Shown here piece after piece: positions 13,601 to 24,500 of a DNA stretch of 64,000 nucleotides; the first letter of the stretch is position 1; the number at the start of each line of letters is the position of its first letter. Source of the DNA: Bimuria novae-zelandiae CBS 107.79 (lineage: Eukaryota > Ascomycota > Dothideomycetes > Pleosporales > Didymosphaeriaceae); the NCBI GenBank assembly GCA_010015655.1, contig ML976735.1, positions 265,144 to 329,143 on the forward strand, written 5' to 3'. The notes below the pieces were generated by a model that saw only the letters and a program-made list of their open reading frames with translations, was not told where the DNA came from and did not search any database. The translations under genes and the position numbers were made by a program.

Positions 13601-15790
13601 GCCTACTTTAACCCTAGAAGACCCTTAAGAGTAGAAACTAACGCTTTAGGTTTCGCGATCTTAGGTATCTTAAGCCAATCGCAACTAGACAAACATAAGA
13701 AGCTATAATAGTACCTAGTTACTTTTTATTCGCGTAAGATAAACTAGGCAGAACGAAACTACGACACGCATAATAGCAAGTTACTAGTAATTATTAAAGC
13801 TTTTAAGCATTAGCAACACTACCTAGAGGGTGTTAGTAAGAAGGTTAAGCTTTTAACTAATTATGCTAACCTGCAAGGGTTCATGTCTACAAAAGTCTTA
13901 ATTAGACAATAGGTAAGGTGGGCTAAATAGCTCGCGACGTTTAATTTTAAAATTAAATACTATTTAAGAAGAATAAATCCCGCTAATAGACCGTCGCGGA
14001 GACCTAACTATAAGTTAGAGGAGGAAATAAGCTTAGGCGGGATAGGCAGTTCCTAGCAAAGACTCCTTAAGGCCCTATAGCATAAGTTATAGCTAAAAGG
14101 CGACGCTTTAGACAAAGCAGGCGTGGCAGGCAGCCCACAGCCACCAAAGTAGGCAGGAAGCCCTAGACTAGTAGCAGCGATAAGGGTCGCTAGACCTAGA
14201 ATATTAGCGACTAAGGAGGCGGTGGTAAACGATTTAGTAAGCGCTTACCCCATAGTAGAGCTATTAAAGAGAAATAGCTAGGGGAACAAAACTACAGAAC
14301 AAATCCTCTAGTACCTCTAAGGGCCAGAGATGGCAAAGCCAGAATGGCTAAAGCGCTGGATGATTAGACCAGCCAACCTATTATAGTACGAGAATAGGCT
14401 ATACGTGCTACCTCTAGTAAGAGTATACGTCCTTTAATAATACTATAATAACCCCCTCGCGGGCTATTTTAGCTTCGCTAGGACCTTAGAGCTAGTGCTA
14501 TAGGAGTTCTAGTAGCCTAGTGTTTAATAATACGTAAAAAACTACGTCTAGACCTACTAAGCGTGCTCTAGGGCGAAACCTGTCTAACACGCGACGTATG
14601 GCTAACTTAATAGCCTACTAGTCCTAAGGGGTATCTGGGAGGACATCGCTATAGATATAGTAATAGATCTACCTAAGAGTAAACCTAGAGCCCATCGTTA
14701 TGATAGTATCCTAGTAGTTATTAACTAGTTTTCTAAAATAGCACACTATATCCCCACGCGAAAGGACCTAAAGGTAGTAAAGCTAGTTAAGGTCTTTAGG
14801 AGAGAGGTTCTACGCCTATATAGCCCTCTAAAGTTAATAGTTACGGACAGAGATAGCCTATTTATATTAGCTTATTAGAGCACCTTTACTTAATATTTAA
14901 GAACTAAGCGACTCCTCTTTACTGCCTTCCACCCGCAGACAGACGGACAGATAGAACAATAGAACTAAACGCTTAAATAGTATCTTTAAGTATTCTATAA
15001 CTACGAACAATCTAATTAGGCGGACCTTCTATTTAAAGTAGAATATTTATATAATAATAGCATCCACAGCTCTATAGGAGTGTTGCTATTTATTATAGTG
15101 TACAGCCTAAATCTACTAATAGTAGACCTGCCCCGAGAAGTACAGCTGCGCGGGTTAGTACCTACAGTAAGGGCCAGAGCGGTAGTTCTAGCCCAGACTA
15201 GGGCCTAGATAACCTAAGCGATCCTCAGGGCACAGGCGTACTAGGCGACGTGGTACAACAGGAAGTATAAAGCCTAAACCTTTATAGTAGGGGACATGGT
15301 ATACCTTGACGCCCGCAACATATAGTTAACTAGGCCTAAAAAGAAACTTAACTATAAGTTCTAGGGTCCCTATAGGGTAAAACGGCGAATTAGTTAATAG
15401 GTATATAAGCTAGAGCTGCTAAAGGACTTTAATATTTACTTAGTGTTCTATATGTCTCTCCTAAACTAGGTAGCCCTAAAAGGACTACTATAACGGGAGC
15501 AAAGCCCGCCTAAGGTTATTATACTATAAGCAGGGGAGGATATATACCTAATTAAAGGAATTAGATCTAGGGTACTCTAGGACGGAGAATGGCTATATGA
15601 AGTTAAGTGGAAAGGATACAATAGCGATAAGAACTAGTGGTTATCTGTAGAGGAGATCTCTAAAGGGGCGATAAAGCAGTTCTTAAAGGGCTTGAACAAG
15701 GAGACTAAAGGTCGCCCTAGATAGAAGCCTAAGAGGCGGGGTTGCCCCCCTAGAGAAGGAGGAAGACAGCACTCGATAGTAATTAGTAAT
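10640..15790 (+). pseudogene. Gypsy Gag-Pol polyprotein relic with C-terminal chromodomain
   Basis: Readable landmarks on the plus strand are as follows. A zinc knuckle at about 11905-11947 reads YFYCHELGHYKASC; the first Cys is now Tyr, as TGC to TAC would give. A protease active-site region lies near 12147 (VDYGAKANFV), followed by an open retropepsin-like stretch to 12458. Reverse transcriptase has MYLDNILIYSK at 13144-13176, where the canonical YLDD is now YLDN. RNase H lies near 13590-13900. Integrase includes CSRAKPV*HATYG near 14560-14600 and a DIVIDLPKSKPRAHRYDSI segment near 14660-14705. A chromodomain reads GEWLYEVKWKGYNSD at about 15582-15630. Dozens of in-frame stops and a poly-A run near 12821 make it non-functional. 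Cys-to-Tyr, Asp-to-Asn and Gln/Trp-to-stop changes all fit RIP. Confidence 0.88.
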
Positions 15791-15899
15791 AAATTACCCT
15801 AGAGAGTACACTTTATAGGCTGCGAAATACTAGAATGAACAAGATAGAGGATTCTTAAATAGACTAAAGACTAGAACAAGCTATTTAGGCCTATTCACG

Positions 15900-17102
15900 C
15901 CTCTCGGGGCCTAGCAGAGGCTCACAAGCCTATTTAGACTATACCTAACGCGATTATAGCCAACCGAAACCTAACTAAAACTACCTAAGGGTATAGAACG
16001 TGAATAAAATCCAGATACTATTAATAGGGGCAGGAATCCCTAGATTATACTAGATAACCCTCTTAATTAGTTAGGCGCTTAGACTTGTAGGCTTGCTAGA
16101 AAGTCTTTTAACTACCCTTACTTTTAATCTTCTTTTTTACTTCCTCCGCGAGGAAGTCTAGCGTGGCTAGGATACTAGCCTTAAACGCCAACTACCCTAA
16201 ATTAGTATTAATAACCCGGGATTAGGGTTAAGGACCCTTACTAACTTAGGAGTAACTTTCTTACGCCTAGGGGTAAGAGCACTAGCAGTAACTAGGGAGG
16301 TTAGACTACCCCCCTTTATAGTAGAAGCTTTCCTCTTTCGCTTCTTCTTAATAGAGAGGCCCACCACTGGAATAATCTCCTTAGGAGGCCAGGTGTTATA
16401 ACCCGAGTAGTAGGGGGTTAACAGGTTTCCGCAGAATTTGAATCTGGTGGCCCTATGTAACTTAGTCTAGATAACCCTTAACTACACTAGATAACACTTA
16501 TATAATAATATTACTCTATTCTGTCTTTAGTACCTGCGCGGTGGCCTTTACTAATACCTTATCTAATCTAAAGAGGTTAATCTCGTTGCATGTGTACACA
16601 TTAATTTAGCTTAAGCGCGGCATAAGGGTAATTAGGGCACTTAACACGTTCTCTAAGTTATCTTTGGGTATCTGCTACTAATTAGCCTTAAAACCCCTAT
16701 ATAACCCTTAAAGCGCCGACTTACCTGCTAATAATCTTTACTACTACTATAACAGGCATTGTAGCGGCAGATTAAATTGTAGTCCTCTAAATCTATTAGG
16801 CTAAGATTAATATATACTGTCTTAGACTAGACACGACGCATCTCCTTAACCTAAAACTAGCAGAGTTTTATCTTCTTATAATTAGACTACTTAAGGCTAT
16901 CTAGGATAATAGGAAGGCAGGTATAGTATAGGTTAATAGTACTAATCGCGCTTACACGCGCCTTATTAACTAGGGTCTTAAGGACGGCGTTTGCGGTACT
17001 TATAGTGCTAAATAGCGTAGGTATATCTAGACAAAGTCCAAAGGTTGCTAAAGAAGGTAGTAGAGAAGTAATAAGTACAGGGACGACTTGGCAGGCCTGC
17101 AC
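15900..17102 (-). pseudogene. Antisense, apparently intron-containing gene inside the Gypsy element (function unknown)
   Basis: Reading opposite to gag-pol, an open stretch of about 71 codons (17102-16887) contains LCLDIPTLFSTISTANAVLK. The same frame continues with only RIP-type stops to 16725. There a consensus donor (GTAAGT at 16724-16719), a CTAAT branch-like site and a TAG acceptor (16678) define a 47-bp intron. Splicing moves the reading into a second frame that reads IPKDNLENVLSALITLMPRL and then YTCNEINLFRLDKVLVKATA, down to about 16520. Further protein-like text is weaker. I recognise no domain. It could be an additional ORF of the element, a captured host gene, or chance; the frame-matching intron argues against chance. 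Confidence 0.45.
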
Positions 17103-17394
17103 TAGGTTAGTCTACCTTTACAACCCCTAAATTTGGAGCGGCTAGGTACTAAAATGGGGGGCATCTAGGGTCAGGCACCCTAGACTGCTATAGATTAGCT
17201 AGGTCGTACTTACGGGTTAGGAAGCCTCCGGGATAAGGTAAGCCGCCAAGTAAAGAGTAAGAATAAGGGTTTTAGGCCTTAGTATAAGCCTAAGATTTAG
17301 CTTACATTATTAGCTTACGTAATACGCGAGGCCTAGTTAGGCTAGTTATTACGTACTTATTCTCGCGATCAAGACCCTTAAAGAAAAGAGCCTT

Positions 17395-17567
17395 TGATAC
17401 GAGTCGTAGGTCGAGGGCCCTCGACGGCCCTAGTCCGCTCTAAACTGGCGCTATCCGGGCCTTCTGCCTATCTACTTCCCTCGCCGCAGCCCTTCTCTTC
17501 CCTCTCTAAGGGATCGCCTTAGTACTGTGGATAGACTGAGTCGCCCGTAGTCAGGGCGCTTTTTACA
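17395..17567 (+). repeat. 3' LTR of the Gypsy element
   Basis: The 173-bp partner of the 5' LTR, ending in GGGCGCTTTTTACA. The same 16-nt palindrome is at 17410-17425. It differs from the 5' LTR at about ten sites, mostly transitions. Confidence 0.9.
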
Positions 17568-18889
17568 CTATTACTATTAATAAAAGATAACTTTATTAGC
17601 TTATTTTAGCCTGCCTAAGTAAATATATTTATAAAAAAGCTTGTATAAAACGCTTTTACTACCACAGGGATAAACCTAATAAACCCAACGTTATACTTAA
17701 TACATTCCGCCACACATCACCTACCGACTTAGGCTTAGTTACCTCTAGTTCTACAGCTTATTCTGCAGAGGATTGGCTGAAAGCTTGCACTACACTACAC
17801 GCAGAGGTAAAGGATCCTCGCAGTATAGGTGCGCGGAAGCTTGGCCAAACTATCCACCACCTATTAACCCAGGTAGAGCTCCTTCACAGCGAACTAGATA
17901 GCTTACAGCAGAAGCTATACCTAAAATAAAAGCGCTAAAAGTAACCTAGTAGGTAATTAAACTTATAATAGTACTAAGAGTATTATAATAGAGTAATATT
18001 ATAGTTTTCTTAAGCTATCTAGGAGGCGCGCGTCCGCATAGCGGTTACTAAGTAAGAGAAGGAGGAGGAAGAGCTAAAAAGGGTAAAAATAAAGAAGTTA
18101 GTAGCTACTAATAAGCTATATAAGCAGAAGATTAAAGAAGAGAAGCATTAAAAGTAGGTAAGAGAAAAGGAAGAGCATATAAAGGTTAAGATAAAAGAAC
18201 GCTATCGGTGATTCTGGAAATACCTGCTCGACCCACTTAAGGCGTATTTCTCATCAGACTGCGCGTATTTTCTGTTCTGGTCTCCTTTTTTTCGCTTTTC
18301 TCTCCACCACACAAGGAACTTTGGATAATAATATACTAAAAGTAGATAAAGGGCTTCTATAGAGTTATAAGTACCCCCCTTAAATTTTTTAGAAGATTTA
18401 AGTTTTTTGCGTTCAAGAAAATACAAGAAAAGGAAGGATTGACGATGACTGGCTGGCTCTGTGGGTCGAGCAGGTATTTCCGAAACGATAATAAGCGATA
18501 GACGCACGAAAAGCTGCTAGAACTATTACTAAATAAGCTTATAACTTTATAAAAGCTATATAATAGTCCTAAAGAGGTAACTATACGACCTCTAAAGCCT
18601 CTACAGTTAAACAAAAGCCTACGCATTCTAGTATAGGTGCCCGTAGTCGCCCAAAGTCTGCGACGCCTCCTCCACCAGCTCGCACTCACACAACCCGCAG
18701 TGGCCGCACCGCCACTCTATATAGATAATGTGTATAGAAGAACTTTATTGCATAGCTCTATAGAACGCTCCACCAAAAAATCCTACGATAATAACTATTG
18801 TACGTGGCTCTACAACTTCATTTTTGTGGTGGGCTTGAAAGCCCGGAGCGGGCGTTCGGTGACTCCGGGCGTTCGGTGCACGGACACAG
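17568..18889 (+). pseudogene. pogo transposase fragment B (C-terminal half, with right TIR)
   Basis: Immediately after the Gypsy 3' LTR the plus strand reads DNFISLF*PA*VNIFIKKLV, the block that follows the DDE domain in Fot1-like transposases. It continues with EDWLKACTTLHAEVKDPRSI and HHLLTQVELLHSELDSLQQK, then a Lys/Glu-rich coiled tail interrupted by a MITE (18205-18498), and ends with PPPPARTHTTRSGR. The right terminus is GC-rich and carries GGGCGTTCGGTG twice, 17 bp apart (18850 and 18867), ending at a TA (18890-18891). The N-terminal half is missing at the Gypsy boundary. Confidence 0.8.
18205..18498. mobile_element. 294-bp TIR element (MITE) inserted in fragment B
   Basis: GGAAATACCTGCTCGACCCA at 18216-18235 is repeated inverted at 18461-18482. 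The outermost bases are TCG on both sides, with an unequal spacer before the conserved block. TA flanks lie at 18203-18204 and 18499-18500. Removing the insert rejoins the Lys/Glu-rich transposase tail. It has no coding capacity. It is much less AT-rich than its surroundings, so it probably arrived after most RIP. Confidence 0.7.
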
Positions 18890-18896
18890 TACCGTA

Positions 18897-20990
18897 GCTT
18901 GGCAGGTCGTGCGCACTGTCAGGTCATGCACACCCCAACAAAATCGCTCCCTCTATTAAACGCGTCACAACTCCACCAATATAGACCTAATCCAGGCTAT
19001 AATTAATAATATTAAATTACTAAGACTAAGAGAATAATTCTTATATAATTAAATAGCTAAAAAGTATAGTATTATGCGCTTAATATTAATGCGTAGGTAT
19101 AAACGCGTTACGTAGGCGTATATAGTTAGTTATAAAAAAATTTAAAATTTTAGCTAATAATAAAAATAGGAGCTTTTATAATATATTAAATATTTTACTA
19201 AACGTGGTCTTCCTCTTATATAGCAAATAATATAAAGCTTTACCTCTATAATAGAAAAAAAAATATTAGTATATTATAGGTTAATTAGTTTATTAAGCGT
19301 AACGCTAAATCCTTAATATTATAATAAATAATTAGTATTAATAGTAATTACTATAACGCTAATTCCCTAGGCAAATATAAGCTCTACTTTTAGCTTCTAT
19401 AGCAAAAGATTAGGCAGTATTAGATCAAGACTTAGTATATATATAATATAGACGAAAAAGGCTACCTGCTCGGCATTACCTCCCGCTTAAAGAGGATCTT
19501 TAATAGGCATCTGTACAAGATCAAGGCAGTAAGGCAAGCTATTTAGGATAGTAGCCGTAAATAAATATTAATTATCGCTTATATATGCGCCAACGAATCT
19601 GCTCTAGATCTAGCTCTAATCTATTAGGCCACCTCTATAGATATATAATTAAGTTAGATAGAGGACCTTAATCCTTAATACTATTAAGTTTTTATTATAA
19701 TACTAGAATCTAATTAGATAAATAATTAGATAGGCCTTATATAGCTTTAATAAGTATTTAATCGCCTTATAGAGTTAAAAGCTAGATAATTATATTAACT
19801 ATTAACCCTTAATAGCTATAGATCTTACGTTACTATAGATTTTATTAACTTTTATAATTATAATAAGATCCTGTTAGCTATCTATTTACTATATTTAACT
19901 TATACGCTATAGCCTCTTAATGTTTATATATTTAAGCCTCTATTAACTACGTATTTAAACAAGCTATTATCCTTCTTATAAAATAGCCTAGGAATAGCCT
20001 CTATTGCTAAAAAAAAATACTTTTTTAGCCTATTCTAGATGGCCTAGGTTAGTACTATAAGGTAGCTATTAATACTTTAGGCCTTTAAGGCTAGAGACTG
20101 TTCTTAAGTAGTTTAATAATAATTACTTAACTAAATAAGAATTATAAAAAAGCTCTACCTTAGTACTTAGCGTATTAGATTATAAAAAAATTAATAGGCT
20201 CCTAAAGGCTTATATTAATATAAGAGCTAGTAATATAGCTAAAAAGCTAAGTTAAACTATATACTTAATTTTTATATAAGCTTAGCTCGTAGAGCATAAA
20301 AATTAAAGTCTATAAAAGACTTTAGCTATCTATAAAAGACACTTAAAGTAAGGCAGGCCTCTACCTTTTAATTAGCCTTATAAGGATTAAGGAGGAGCTA
20401 TTTTTATATTACCCTATAGCGTATAGCAGGCACGTAATTATTAATATAAAAAAAACGCTAAAGCGCAGTAACTATAGCTTTAAAAAAGTAAATAAGTAGA
20501 GGCCTTTTAGCCTAGCTAGTAGCTTAAAGTAAGGCTACTCTAAGAAAGACGTATTACTTAAGTAGCTACTAGAGATACACGCGTAAAGTAAAAGGCTAAT
20601 AAGGCTACTAAGTAATGCCTTAATTAATAGGCTTATAGGGCTAATTAATAACTTTAAAATTATATTAAACTAGCTAAAAAGGGTAATAAAAAGGCTTTAG
20701 AGTCTATTATTTTATCTATTAAGAAAAAAAAGCCTGTGTTAGCAGCTATACGCGTTAATAAAGCTATATTTATTTTACTAACGCCTTTATCGCGTAGTAG
20801 CTAAATTATTAAAATACTAAATAAATATTAATAATTTAAGTAGCTAGTAATTATCTATAGGCCTAGGAGACGTTAACTTTAGAAAATCTCGTAATAATAT
20901 TAATTATAGGTGGCTTAGCAGCCTTATGTTGCTGGCCAAGCGATTTTGTTGGGGTGCGCATGACCTGACAGTGCGCACGACCTGCCAACC
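18897..20990 (+). mobile_element. RIP-degraded pogo/Fot1-type DNA transposon (E2)
   Basis: Near-identical inverted ends of about 50 bp (18897-18946 and 20941-20990, reading GCTTGGCAGGTCGTGCGCAC inward) are flanked by TA at 18895-18896 and 20991-20992. Each end contains the motif CAGGTC(G/A)TGC twice at 17-bp spacing (18903 and 18920; reverse copies at 20960 and 20977). The interior carries a plus-strand transposase relic. Length (2094 bp) and structure resemble E1 but the ends are unrelated in sequence. Confidence 0.88.
18981..20900 (+). pseudogene. pogo-type transposase, RIP-inactivated (E2)
   Basis: The start is now ATA (18981), a likely RIP product of ATG. The text then follows the Fot1/pogo pattern: IDLIQAIINNIKLL, a helix-turn-helix region with IMRLTLMRRYKRVT, and YNIDEKGYLLGITSRLKRIF at about 19445-19505 (first catalytic Asp block). 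Later blocks are full of stops. No frame stays open long enough to yield protein. Confidence 0.85.
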
Positions 20991-21267
20991 TACGGTAGCG
21001 GAACATGTCTCAGTCCATTCTTAGGGCCATCGCAACCCAAACGACGTCGACCGCCCAAGTCTGCGCATATGATTATGAGTTGTCGCCAACTATAGCGGAG
21101 AAGCAGTAAGGAACAATGGCCCCGGACTAGGGAAGCATGGCGCAGGAAAAACGACGTCGTATCGGACGAGGGCAGTGTACGGGAGAATACTGCCTCAGAC
21201 GACGAAGCGACAAGCTAACATGGCAAGCTCGGTCGTACGGGCTGATCTAGCTGCATTCATCGCAATC
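20991..21267. other. Unique host sequence between two transposons
   Basis: This is 277 bp of normal base composition, not RIP-mutated. It is contiguous with the sequence right of the Copia element: the CAATC target duplication at 21263-21267 recurs at 26789-26793, so 21267 and 26794 were once adjacent. No coding region is recognised. Confidence 0.7.
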
Positions 21268-21439
21268 TGTAGCCACGTGACTTACGTTAGAGGTTGTGTA
21301 GAAGGTTCCATCTAGGTGTACAGACCATTTACTTCAAGATAAAGCTCTCGCCCGCTCCTTTCTTCCTCGGGAGACTCCTCACTCCACTCTTTCTCTATAG
21401 ATAGCAATATAGCTTGTTATCCTTATTTGCCCGCCCACA
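21268..21439 (+). repeat. 5' LTR of the Copia element at 21268
   Basis: A 172-bp TG..CA repeat, more RIP-mutated than its partner (for example T at 21288 where the right LTR has C at 26637). Confidence 0.92.
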
Positions 21440-21559
21440 GTTATAAGTCTAACTATTAACTTTTGCCACTATAGTAACTAAGTAATATCTAGCTAATAAC
21501 TTTAAACGTTATTACTATTACGCACGTACTAATAAGCTACTAAGGAGCTATTAGCGCGC

Positions 21560-24500
21560 CGCTAATAAAGCTATATTATTAATTAAGCCTTAAGCACGCA
21601 TTCTGTTACTAAAAAGTTTTTTAAGAACTAATAAAGTAAAATACCTATAATTAAGCTAGATAAATTAGTAATAAGGATAATAGTTATACTTAAAAAGCTA
21701 GTAGACTAGGAAGAATAGATCTTCCTATATAAGGGTAACGTAAATTAAAATTACCTCTAGCCTATGGTTAACCTAGATTTTAATAAGGAGGCACTTAAAT
21801 AGCTTAAGGAGCTAAAACTTATAATACTAAAATAATCCTATAAAGTAACTAAATAGGATGCTAGCATCGTGCTAAAAGATATAATAATTAATAAGTTTTA
21901 GTAATACTAGTAAGTAAAGAGAGGCTATAATTAAGCCTTAACTAAATATATAATTAAAAGGAAAGTATTAAATAACTTTACCTAAATATTAGTAAAATAA
22001 TTAGCTACTACTATATATATTTAATTTAAAGCAATAATACAGCGTACGCTCAACTAAAAAAGTTTAAAAAATATTTTTACCTATTAATAGCTAAGAGGAA
22101 GCTATAGCTTCTAGTAAAATATTAGTAGGTATAAAGCTAATTATATAATAATATTCATATTTAGCTAAATAAATAGCTATACGTTATAAGTCTATGCGAG
22201 GTAGTAAACCTACCTAATATTATATTACTATAAGCTTAGCGCGATTTCCTACTCGCTGTTAAAGGACTTAATAATACGTAGGTAACTACTTAGTAAGTCA
22301 CTCTATTTAAAGTATAAATCTAAAGATAACCTATTAAGAGTCTTAAGGACCTTATTACTTAGTTTACTATATACTAGTGTTTAATAAGACTAGTAGCGTT
22401 GTTGCTTAGTACCTTTACTACACTAGACATTAGTCAGAATTAGAATAAGCCACAGGTAATAAAGAATAAAGAAAAGACTTAAAATAAAAAGCCTAAGTAT
22501 ATGTATAGTCTAAATTATTAATTTAAAAACTATTAGTATTTAGGAGTAAAGGGTAAGTCTTAAGGATAAATACGAAAACTAAAGATATAAAAGTAAATTA
22601 ATAAGGCTATAGTAATGTAATGAGGTAAGCACCCCGCTTACTAAGCCAATACTATGTGACTTCCTCACCTGCACCAAAAGGTACGCACGAGAATACTTAA
22701 GCCAAGTATTACTCGTATAGTATAATATATATAGGATATGCTAGGGTCAGCCACTAGCGCTAGTGTTTGATCCTAGCCTAGCCGGAACCTCTATAAGCGA
22801 GAGAAGGCCACGTGTTCGACCGTGCCTACCTCGTTACAAGTAAGTTAATTAATATTTAAAAGAGCTATAAAGGCAGCACTGAAAGCAAATATAAGCGTAG
22901 TAAAAGTAAGAGACTAGGCAGGACTAGTAGTAATTATACTATAATATTTTAATAACTACACACTAATAGTTAATATACTAAATAGTTATATATTATAGCT
23001 TATAATAAACTTAGACTGCGCAAGCAAGCAGATAGTTAAACTAAGTTTAATTAACTAATAAATTCTTAACTTAGTCTTAAATATATATGTTATAAATAGT
23101 AGAGCCTATAGTTAGAATAAGCGAGCTAATAGGATAAGTAAAATTATTAAGGCTAAAAATTAAGAGCTATTAATATATAAGTAGAAAGATATTACTCTAC
23201 TTATTAATACGCCTAAAGGTATAGAGTAGATAGAGCTTACCTACGTTATATACGTCTTAAGATTCCTTACTAGCATTATTAGCCTATTACGCTATTAATT
23301 AATTAGCATTTATTTTAACTTAGGTTAAGACTACCTATATTAGAAGAGCTAGAAGAATATAGTTTATAAGCTTAACTATATTAGTAGCTACTAGTTAATA
23401 GACGCTAAAGGTATAGAGAGACTAGATACCAGTTTTTTATTGATAGCCATAGTACGCGCGCGAAAGAAGCCTTTATATAAACTAAAGGAGTAACTATAGC
23501 TTACAATAGAGGAATTACATGTTATATAGGGCCACGCTGGCAGAGAGGCGATTAAGCACCTGCCTAAGAGCGTTAAAGGCCTACACATCACGAACAGTTA
23601 AGTACCAAAGTAGAAGAAATATAAGACGTATATAGAGTTAAAACTAATGAAAATAGTTAGTTATAGGCTATAATAAGAACTAGCGACTTAACTATTCTAA
23701 CGTATTAGTATAGATTTAATATAGCTCTTAGAGTAAAGAGAGTGTTACTATAATAGTAATTAGTATTTATTTTACACTTTTAATTAGTATATAAAGTAGT
23801 GTAAAGAATGTTATATACCTAATAAAATAAAAGCTACTTTAACTAAGGTCTTTAAAGAATTACTAGCTAAGATTAAGTAGTAGCTCTAAAGCTAAGTTAT
23901 TATTATAAGGCTAAATATAAAGGCTAGATATATTAAACTACTAGAGCTCTATAAAGGACTTAGAATTGCTATTAAATCTAGAGCTATAAAAGCTTAAAGC
24001 AGCGCTATTAAACGCGTAGGGAAAACTATTATAATTTAAGGTAAAGCTATATGCCTATACGCAGGTCTACTAAAGGTATACGCTAAGAAGTATATTATAT
24101 TAGCTATATATCTACTTAATTATACACTAACTAAAGCGATATAATAGGAATATCTATATACTAAACTTAAGGAGGCGAAGCTATTAGTAACTTACTTTAA
24201 AGTAATTAGAGTAAGAGCTTATATACTTAACGAGAAGCTATTTAGGAAAGACAAGTTTAAATTCTAAGTCCTAATTAGCTACTTAGTAGGCTTTAACTTA
24301 ACTAATATATACTAAGTATAGTTACTAATAATTAGATAAGTTATATAAACTTAAGATATTATCTTCCTATAAAGCAAACTCCATAATAAGTAAGATAAGT
24401 ACGCAAAGAAAAGCTATATTTATAAAATAGTAAAAGTGCTTAATATTAAGGAGACGTCTAATTATAGTAATATATTAATTAATTATCTACCTATACTAGA

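Larger units (their letters stand above)
10381..17567 (+). mobile_element. Chromodomain Ty3/Gypsy LTR retrotransposon, RIP-degraded
   Basis: Two 173-bp direct repeats (10381-10553 and 17395-17567) begin with TG and end with CA, and bracket 6.8 kb. They differ at about ten positions. Internal order is Gag with a zinc knuckle, aspartic protease, reverse transcriptase, RNase H, integrase, chromodomain, which is the chromovirus arrangement. Stops occur throughout. Between the chromodomain and the 3' LTR lies 1.6 kb that is not coding on the sense strand but reads as a spliced gene on the antisense strand. The flanks share only CTAT, not a clear 5-bp duplication, and come from two different pogo fragments. 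Confidence 0.9.

Noticed and set aside
23391..23591. 66-codon minus-strand frame
   Set aside because: Antisense to recognisable Copia pre-integrase text on the plus strand.
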